Shown piece by piece: positions 31,775 through 36,535 of a stretch of DNA of 36,535 bases (the stretch's first letter is position 1; every line of letters starts with the position of its first letter). Both the position numbers and the translations under genes were made by a program. The notes beneath the pieces were generated by a model, which was not told the DNA's origin, searched no databases, and worked only from the letters and a program-made list of their open reading frames with translations. Origin of the DNA: Pseudoalteromonas piscicida (GTDB lineage Bacteria; Pseudomonadota; Gammaproteobacteria; Enterobacterales; Alteromonadaceae); contig NZ_NKHF01000208.1 of the NCBI RefSeq assembly GCF_002744175.1, positions 1 to 36,535 of the forward strand, read 5' to 3'.

Positions 31775-32920
31775 ATGAAAATAACAAAGCTTAGCCATGT
31801 GTTTGAAGTACTGGGAGTTAAGCAAGCCCAAGTAGTAAAAGCATTAGCCGCTAAAGGGCTGAAATTTAGCAAAGCTAGTTTAAGCCGTGTAGCAACACAA
31901 GCCGACTGGCCAAAAACCTGTGATAGCAAAGCGATTAAAGCAGCCATTGCAGAGTATTTAAAAGAACTCGGTGCAACCAGCGAGCAACTAACCGATTTGT
32001 TTACCTGGTATGAGCCAAACAAAAACGCACAACCCGAAGTTGAATATGAAGATCCGGAGCCTGAAATGCTAACAGCTAACGCAAAGAAGTTTTTTAAACT
32101 ACGTCGTGACCCGTTTGAAAACGAGATAACGAGCGAGGGTGACCTATTTTTGGTTGATGCCCACCATGTAATTTTAGAAGACATGCTAACGGCCGCGAAC
32201 GCTGGCAGCATGATTGCACTCTATGGTGAGTGTGGAAGCGGTAAAACGATTATTCGTCGCACCTTTATACACCAAGTGCAACAAGATCATCCTGATGTGA
32301 TTTTGATCCAACCTGCACGATTAGACCGCCGCAAAATAACCGCAGAGTCTATCTCTACCGCTATTTGTAGAGCGCTACAAATCAAGCATAAACCAAGTGC
32401 TGAAGAGCGTGATGCAGCAATAGAAGAGGCATTGATTGAAAGCGCCAACAACGGCCATTTACACCTAATGGTAATTGATGAGGCACACGATTTAAGCGCT
32501 GATGTGATCAAGCTACTCAAGCGCATTTGGGAGTTAACGCACGGGTTTAGGCGTGTGATGGGGATTGTACTGATTGGCCAGTCGGAGCTTGCCAAAAAGT
32601 TAAGCGGCCAGCACGTTCGTGAGTTTAGCTGGCGCTGCAATCAAATAAAGATGCAGCCGCTAGGGATTTATGTTCCCGAGTATATTCGCCATAAGCTATC
32701 TCGCGTTGGTGTAGATGCTGACAAGATCTTTACTGAGGATGCCCTTAGCGCGATTCGCGGCAAGTGCATGGGGCGCATTCGCCACGGCATCGCTTTGGAT
32801 GATGCCGAGCTAGATCGCTCTTACCCACTCAATGTGAACACTTGGCTTGCTAAAGCCATGAATGCCGCCGCTCAAATTGGTGAGCAGCAGATCACAGAAT
32901 CATTAGTTTTAAAGGTATAG
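31775..32920 (+). CDS. AAA+ transposition protein B (MuB/TnpB/ExeA-like)
   Basis: 381 aa. Walker A GECGSGKT at 151-158 and Walker B LMVIDEAHD near 231-239, with FKLRRDPFENE at ~107-117 as in ExeA/TnpB ATPases. An N-terminal helix-turn-helix (SHVFEVLGVKQAQVVKALAAKG) binds DNA. It selects target DNA and stimulates the transposase, giving target immunity. It begins 1 bp after the transposase stop (31775). Confidence 0.95.
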   Translation: MKITKLSHVFEVLGVKQAQVVKALAAKGLKFSKASLSRVATQADWPKTCDSKAIKAAIAEYLKELGATSEQLTDLFTWYEPNKNAQPEVEYEDPEPEMLTANAKKFFKLRRDPFENEITSEGDLFLVDAHHVILEDMLTAANAGSMIALYGECGSGKTIIRRTFIHQVQQDHPDVILIQPARLDRRKITAESISTAICRALQIKHKPSAEERDAAIEEALIESANNGHLHLMVIDEAHDLSADVIKLLKRIWELTHGFRRVMGIVLIGQSELAKKLSGQHVREFSWRCNQIKMQPLGIYVPEYIRHKLSRVGVDADKIFTEDALSAIRGKCMGRIRHGIALDDAELDRSYPLNVNTWLAKAMNAAAQIGEQQITESLVLKV

Positions 32921-32922
32921 CC

Positions 32923-33285
32923 ATGAGTCAACAGGTAGAAATTACACTCACTGGCGTCGCGAACGTCAAGATCACAAAGCACGTCACGTTACCCAAAGCT
33001 GAAGCCGACAAACTGCTGGCTGACGACAGCAAAATGCAAGAAATGCTGACACGGCACAATTCAGTTGAGGTTAAAGATTGGGGCCACGTATTCGGACAAA
33101 AGCTACGCGAATTTGCTATTGCCGCGCCCGAGCCTGGCTTCGCATGTGCAAATCATCATTGTGGTTGGGTAGGCAATGAAAGTGACAAAGCCGCTGTGTA
33201 TGTAGGCGACCAGCTATCGAGCGCATGCCCTAAATGCCATTCGGTAAAGTTTTATAAAGTTCAGCAGGTGGTGCCTCGTGGATAA
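32923..33285 (+). CDS. Early protein with C-terminal zinc ribbon
   Basis: 120 aa. N-terminal ~65 residues are helical and mixed; C75-x4-C80 (CANHHC) and C102-x2-C105 (CPKC) make a zinc ribbon at the end. Family unrecognised. It lies 2 bp after B and overlaps the DUF2786 gene by 8 bp, so it is part of the early operon. Confidence 0.78.
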   Translation: MSQQVEITLTGVANVKITKHVTLPKAEADKLLADDSKMQEMLTRHNSVEVKDWGHVFGQKLREFAIAAPEPGFACANHHCGWVGNESDKAAVYVGDQLSSACPKCHSVKFYKVQQVVPRG

Positions 33286-33952
33286 GCGCATTTTAGACAA
33301 GATCAAAAAGTGTTTAGCGTTGGCTAAGTCTGCAACTAACGAGAATGAAGCCGCAGCAGCTATGCGCTCAGCGCAAGCGCTAATGGAGAAACACCGCATT
33401 AGTGCTGAAGATGTGGGCTTTTCTGATATAGACGAGCGCCGAACAACGTGTGGCGCTAACCGGTTGGTTAAGTATCAAGCCATGTTTATTAACCTGATTG
33501 AACGTGCATTTGGTGTGGATGCATTTATAAACCAAAACTTTTGTGCAAGTAGTGATATTCACTTTATTGGTATCGCCCCGCAGCCTGAGCTGGCTAGCTA
33601 CTGCTGGGATGTTATGTGGGCAAAGCTAAAAGCGGATCGGACAGCTTATGTTAAGCAGCAATCAAACCGCTGCAAACGCAGTACCAAAATAGCCAGAGGT
33701 GATCGATTTGCTGAAGGTTGGGTAATCGCTGTTCACCAGCAAGTTACCCAGTTTGCCCGTACAGACAACGAGAACCAACTCATTGAAGCATATAAGGTAC
33801 GTCATTACCCAGACCTAGCACGGAGCAACGGCACAGCACGTGGCAAAAAAGCTAACGTCGGCAATGCGATAAGCGACGGGTTTAGGGCAGGAAAAGAGCA
33901 CTCTATACACCGCCCAGTAAGTGGCGAATCTCAACGTAAACTAACGCAGTAA
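33278..33952 (+). CDS. DUF2786 protein
   Basis: 224 aa from a GTG at 33278 (site AGGTGG just upstream). The N-terminus, ILDKIKKCLALAKSATNENEAAAAMRSAQALMEKHRIS, is the DUF2786 signature, followed by a DUF7168-like part and GIAPQPELASYCWDVMWAKL. Common in transposable phages downstream of B; function not known. The stop lies 12 bp before the DUF3164 start. Confidence 0.9.
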   Translation: MDKRILDKIKKCLALAKSATNENEAAAAMRSAQALMEKHRISAEDVGFSDIDERRTTCGANRLVKYQAMFINLIERAFGVDAFINQNFCASSDIHFIGIAPQPELASYCWDVMWAKLKADRTAYVKQQSNRCKRSTKIARGDRFAEGWVIAVHQQVTQFARTDNENQLIEAYKVRHYPDLARSNGTARGKKANVGNAISDGFRAGKEHSIHRPVSGESQRKLTQ

Positions 33953-33964
33953 GGTGAAGAAGTG

Positions 33965-34582
33965 ATGGAACAAGAGTTTTATATAAATCGAAGTGGTTAC
34001 AAGGTCCCAGCAGATAAAGTGAGCGACAACGACAAGGTGCAAAATGCGTTGGTGTTAGAACTGGTGCAGCGCGCAAAGCAACTGAACGCAGAACATGAAC
34101 ACTTCAAACGTGGTGTGTACTCGCAAGTAAACGACTTTATTGCGGAGATGGCTCATAACTACAACGTTGAGATTGGCGGAGCCAAAGGCAATATCACGCT
34201 AACCTCGTATGATGGCAAAAGCCGTGTAAAGGTTGGTGTTGCTGACGACATTAGCTTTGGCCCTGAGATTCTGATAGCAAAAGAACTGTTCTTAGGTGTG
34301 GTAAATGGGTTGCTGGAAAAGCTAGACGATGAAGCGCAGCTAATTAAAGACATCGTAATGAACGCGTTTGAAACCGACAAAGAGGGCCAATACAGCAAAG
34401 CTAAGATCATGGAGCTGCGCAGTAAATACCGTTACAGCCACAAGTCGGACGATTGGGCCGCTGGTATGGAGGCAATAGATGATGCGTTTATTTTTGGCTC
34501 AACAAAAACGTACGTGCGATTTTACGAGCGTAACGAGCTGGGTGCATGGATTCAAATCCCATTGGTTAGTAAATCTCTATAA
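33965..34582 (+). CDS. DUF3164 early protein
   Basis: 205 aa from the ATG at 33965 (a GTG 3 bp upstream is an alternative). The segment ALVLELVQRAKQLNAEHEHFKRGVYSQVNDFIAEMAHNYNVEIGG, followed by DISFGPEILIAKEL, is typical of DUF3164. In Mu-like phages it lies between B and GemA. Function is not established; no Gam-like gene was recognised near it. Confidence 0.9.
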   Translation: MEQEFYINRSGYKVPADKVSDNDKVQNALVLELVQRAKQLNAEHEHFKRGVYSQVNDFIAEMAHNYNVEIGGAKGNITLTSYDGKSRVKVGVADDISFGPEILIAKELFLGVVNGLLEKLDDEAQLIKDIVMNAFETDKEGQYSKAKIMELRSKYRYSHKSDDWAAGMEAIDDAFIFGSTKTYVRFYERNELGAWIQIPLVSKSL

Positions 34583-34592
34583 AGGTGGCGTT

Positions 34593-35240
34593 ATGTATTT
34601 ATCAAAATCTAGATACATTCAACTCATTCATATTGGTAAAGGTCAATTAGGTTGGGACGATGAGCTTTATCGCCAAGTATTAACTGGTCTGACTAAAAAA
34701 AGCAGTTGTAAGGATATGAATGCAGGGGAGCTTAAAAAGGTCTTGGATCACATGAAAGACAAGGGCTTTAAAGTCGAGGCTAAAAAGCACGGTGGTAAAA
34801 ACTCGCCGATCACACGTAACAAAGAGCCAGAAGACAAAACCTCGCTGGATAAACTGCGTCAGGTGTGGATTGCCATGAGTCATCGCGGCTATTTACGCGA
34901 TGGCTCGGAAGCCGCGCTACTCAATTGGAGTAAAGCTCAGGCAAAACGCATGAATAAGAATGTGGTTATTGAGCGTTTGGAGTGGCTACGCGCACCAATG
35001 GTTCATGCACTGATTGAGCAGTTAAAAAGCTGGTATGCGCGTTGTATGGCCGAACAACTCAAAGAACTGGTTAATGTTTTACAAGGGTTAAAACTCAGTA
35101 GCGCACACCAAATTGAAGCAACCAAAACTGTTTACGAGCTGGGAGATTTTAAAAAGTGCAGTGTTGAGCAGCTAGAGGCCGCAATTGCGTTTATTGGAGT
35201 TATGTCTGATCGATATTCGGAGGCGTCTAAAAATGGCTGA
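34593..35240 (+). CDS. GemA/gp16-like regulator (DUF1018)
   Basis: 215 aa from the ATG at 34593, after AAAGGTGG; a longer frame from 34479 starts inside the previous gene. The start YLSKSRYIQLIHIGKGQLGWDDELYRQVLTGLTKKSS is the GemA/DUF1018 signature. In Mu GemA changes host gyrase activity and gene expression and is coded just before mor. The stop overlaps the mor start (ATGGCTGA), as in Mu. Confidence 0.92.
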   Translation: MYLSKSRYIQLIHIGKGQLGWDDELYRQVLTGLTKKSSCKDMNAGELKKVLDHMKDKGFKVEAKKHGGKNSPITRNKEPEDKTSLDKLRQVWIAMSHRGYLRDGSEAALLNWSKAQAKRMNKNVVIERLEWLRAPMVHALIEQLKSWYARCMAEQLKELVNVLQGLKLSSAHQIEATKTVYELGDFKKCSVEQLEAAIAFIGVMSDRYSEASKNG

Positions 35241-35631
35241 AGAATACGGCAAAGTTACCGAACGCGGCGATGGCATGTTGCTCACTATATTTGAGCTGGT
35301 CATGCGTGGAGTTAGTGAAACCGTTGATGAACAATCGGCGCTAGATATAGGGCGAAAGGTTGTTGATTCAATCCGCCATACATTTGGCGGTGAGGTTGTA
35401 TATGTCTGCAAAGGCCGTTCAATCGACGCAATCATGATGAGTAACAAAGTTTGGGCTGAGTTTAACGGCAATAATCATGTTGAGTTATCAAAAAAGTACG
35501 GCTGTTCAGTGCAATGGGTTTATGAAATTGTTCGCACTATGCAAAAGCTAAAGCGCGATGAAATGCAAGGAGATTTGTTTGATGACAGCAAAGGCAACGG
35601 CCCACAGGATAAAGGGCCATCAATATGCTGA
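35233..35631 (+). CDS. Mor/C-family late transcription activator
   Basis: 132 aa from the ATG at 35233, overlapping GemA by 8 bp. It has the Mor family order: an N-terminal dimerisation part (LTIFELVMRGVSETVDEQSALDIGRKVVDSIR), a beta strand, then a C-terminal helix-turn-helix (VELSKKYGCSVQWVYEIVRTMQK). Mor/C proteins bind dyads to turn on middle and late promoters. Because only one such gene is present, it probably acts on both late promoters marked by the 28-bp repeat. Gene order gemA-mor is as in Mu. Confidence 0.93.
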   Translation: MAEEYGKVTERGDGMLLTIFELVMRGVSETVDEQSALDIGRKVVDSIRHTFGGEVVYVCKGRSIDAIMMSNKVWAEFNGNNHVELSKKYGCSVQWVYEIVRTMQKLKRDEMQGDLFDDSKGNGPQDKGPSIC

Positions 35632-35870
35632 AACCAGATCACGAAACAACGATAAACACATGGCTGTTATTGCTAGCTCTAATTACAACACTGCTGCTCG
35701 GTTTTGAGTTTGGCAAAAGGGTATATATAGAAGAGCAAATGAGTGAGCCAGTGCAAACAGTCAGATTTGGTCGCAACGGCGGCCCATCAATTCCACCGAT
35801 AGAACCAGAAGCCCCACCTTTATATAAGGTAATTTGGGAGCTAATGAGTGAGGAAGAAAATGAAGAGTAA
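35625..35870 (+). CDS. Small membrane protein after mor
   Basis: 81 aa. One N-terminal membrane segment (residues 10-26, INTWLLLLALITTLLLGFEFG) and a Pro/Glu-rich tail (PSIPPIEPEAPPLYKV). It overlaps the Mor stop by 7 bp. Family unknown; place is near Mu genes of lysogeny-late control, but no known activity. Confidence 0.72.
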   Translation: MLKPDHETTINTWLLLLALITTLLLGFEFGKRVYIEEQMSEPVQTVRFGRNGGPSIPPIEPEAPPLYKVIWELMSEEENEE

Positions 35871-36039
35871 TAATGTAGCACTACAACATATAGCTAGTTA
35901 TCTAAATGCTCATGGCTGCAAAACCCTAGATGAAGTTGATGGTGCTTTGCAGTTGTTGATTGAAACGGCTAAAGTTACACAGAGCCAGTACAGAAATGGA
36001 ACTGCTGAGAAAGCGACCTCAGTCCCGTCAATTAATTAA
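35860..36039 (+). CDS. Small cytoplasmic early protein
   Basis: 59 aa from the ATG at 35860 after GAGGAAG; a GTG at 35848 is an alternative. Helical, no membrane segment. It overlaps the previous gene by 11 bp. Family unknown. Confidence 0.65.
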   Translation: MKSNNVALQHIASYLNAHGCKTLDEVDGALQLLIETAKVTQSQYRNGTAEKATSVPSIN

Positions 36040-36053
36040 ACATGGAGAGAAAA

Positions 36054-36158
36054 ATGGGAATACCTTCAATCGAAGAGGCTATCATGCTATTTGTCATTGG
36101 TTCGGTATCAATACTTTTTATTGTGCTGTTCGTAGCTTGGTGTAAGAAAAAGCGATAA
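36054..36158 (+). CDS. Very small single-pass membrane protein
   Basis: 34 aa: MGIPSIEEAIMLFVIGSVSI followed by a hydrophobic helix and a basic end (WCKKKR). Site GGAGAG precedes the ATG. It is the last early gene, before a strong terminator. The pattern resembles small membrane peptides that alter host membranes; function unknown. Confidence 0.68.
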   Translation: MGIPSIEEAIMLFVIGSVSILFIVLFVAWCKKKR

Positions 36159-36166
36159 AACAAAAA

Positions 36167-36196
36167 AGCGGCGCAAATTTTTGAGCGCCGCTGATT
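36167..36196 (+). terminator. Early operon terminator
   Basis: AGCGGCGC (36167-36174) pairs with GCGCCGCT (36185-36192) over a 10-base loop, and TTTT follows. It closes the early + strand operon 8 bp after the last small gene and shields the right phage end. Confidence 0.88.
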
Positions 36197-36306
36197 TTCA
36201 CAATATCAAACTCATTTTAAAATAGGCTCTCACTCTATCCCGAACTCTCCCACATATTCCCGCAGTTTTCGCACAATTAGCTATAGAGTTTTTGTACATT
36301 GGATCA
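36197..36306. repeat. Right phage end with transposase-binding-like sites
   Basis: GTTTTCGCAC (36265-36274) and GTTTTTGTAC (36288-36297) are inverted relative to the left sites, with the outer copy 9 bp from the ATCA terminus, as at the left end. A weaker related stretch lies at 36193-36204. The block CAGTTTTCGC-CAATT is shared almost fully with the inverted left end. No gene is present. Confidence 0.75.
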
Positions 36307-36312
36307 AAACCC
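36307..36312. repeat. Right copy of 6-bp target site duplication
   Basis: AAACCC follows the ATCA terminus and equals the bases at 6-11. It is also the first part of the host terminator stem. Confidence 0.85.
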
Positions 36313-36337
36313 GTTGCAGCAATGCGACGGGTTTTTT
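36307..36337 (+). terminator. Host intrinsic terminator at the insertion site
   Basis: AAACCCGTTGC pairs with GCGACGGGTTT around AGCAAT, followed by a run of T. Before insertion the left host bases would join directly to this stem. The prophage thus entered the 5' arm of a host terminator. Confidence 0.9.
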
Positions 36338-36354
36338 GCTATGTGAGATTTAAA

Positions 36355-36426
36355 ACACCTCGCGAGATAAACTCGCTCCCACCACACCCTCCGCATGGTA
36401 GGAGGTGGCTCACCCGCCGATTTGTG
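36355..36426. repeat. Host REP-like 72-bp repeat, copy 1
   Basis: It begins ACACCTCGCGAGATAAACTC and ends ATTTGTG, with internal inverted pieces GCGAG/CTCGC and CTCCCACC/GGTAGGAG. Copy 2 starts 109 bp downstream. This belongs to the host chromosome. Confidence 0.8.
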
Positions 36427-36463
36427 CACACACCCAGTCCAAGACGCTGAAGATAAAACACAA

Positions 36464-36535
36464 ACACCTCGCGAGGTAAACTCGCTCCTACCTTAGTCTC
36501 AACATGGTAGGAGACGGTTCATCCGCCGATTTGTG
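36464..36535. repeat. Host REP-like 72-bp repeat, copy 2
   Basis: A variant of the 36355-36426 unit of the same length, reaching the window edge. CTCCTACC and GGTAGGAG pair perfectly in this copy. Such elements are dispersed in many marine gammaproteobacteria. Confidence 0.8.

Larger units (their letters stand above)
12..36306. mobile_element. Complete Mu-like (B3-type) transposable siphophage prophage
   Basis: The element has matching inverted termini (TGAT...ATCA), a 6-bp direct repeat on both sides, a DDE transposase with an AAA+ partner protein, a Mor-family activator, Mu-type head genes (gp27/28/29/30, G, I, T, gp36, gp37 families) and a long-tail module with tape measure and no sheath. 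Early genes read + and late genes read -, diverging around 24.5-27 kb. This is the B3-like arrangement, not the collinear Mu arrangement. No tyrosine or serine integrase is present, as expected for replication by transposition. All essential modules appear intact with no frameshift seen, so it could be an active prophage; that is inference. Confidence 0.93.

Noticed and set aside
1..36535. CRISPR array, integrase or insertion sequence
   Set aside because: No regularly spaced repeats, no tyrosine or serine recombinase and no second transposase were seen.

Overview
The window holds one complete Mu-type transposable prophage (12-36306, about 36.3 kb) with a few host bases on the left and about 230 on the right. 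Both ends are visible. The element begins TGAT and ends ATCA, carries inverted copies of a GTTTTCGCGC-like site at matching distances from each end, and is bounded by a 6-bp direct repeat (AAACCC at 6-11 and 36307-36312). It sits in the 5' arm of a host intrinsic terminator. The host is probably a marine gammaproteobacterium, most likely Pseudoalteromonas. This is inferred from moderate GC, the double-glycine leader peptide style and the GCGAG-type repeats in the right flank, and it is not proven.

Layout. The genome has two diverging blocks. The early block (+ strand, 26.9-36.2 kb) encodes a Ner-like regulator, several small early proteins, an IclR/MarR-like protein, the DDE transposase (A), its AAA+ partner (B), DUF2786 and DUF3164 proteins, GemA and a Mor/C-family late activator, then three very small genes and a terminator. 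The late block (- strand, 24.5 kb down to 0.7 kb) encodes lysis (GH108 endolysin, 3TM holin, TraR/DksA-like protein), small and large terminase, portal, gpF-like and gpG-like head proteins, protease/scaffold, major capsid, head completion, tail tube, tape measure and tail tip. There is no sheath gene and a tube-like protein is followed by a tape measure, so the particle should be a siphovirus. The inverted late block and siphovirus tail match B3-like transposable phages rather than Mu itself.

Control. A cI-like repressor (26412-26813, -) faces the early operon. The early promoter (TTGACA, 17 bp, AATAAT) has its spacer filled by an 18-bp perfect palindrome, and an imperfect second copy abuts the repressor start. 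The Mor-like activator made at the end of the early operon probably acts on two late promoters, seen as a perfect 28-bp repeat upstream of the endolysin (24570-24597) and upstream of the protease (14360-14387). These positions match Mu Plys and PI.

Cargo. Accessory genes sit at three slots: next to the left end (119-637), upstream of PI (14385-15979, three genes) and upstream of Plys (24595-26405). The third slot carries the most interesting candidate: a + strand operon encoding a 53-aa peptide with a bacteriocin-type double-glycine leader, a polytopic membrane protein and a small membrane-anchored protein. It is preceded by its own promoter with a 19-bp palindrome and closed by a bidirectional terminator. 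Other unusual features are a tRNA-like cloverleaf at the gpF/gpG junction, a nuclease-like C-terminal extension on the gpF-like head protein, and G8 tracts inside a tail gene and a cargo gene.
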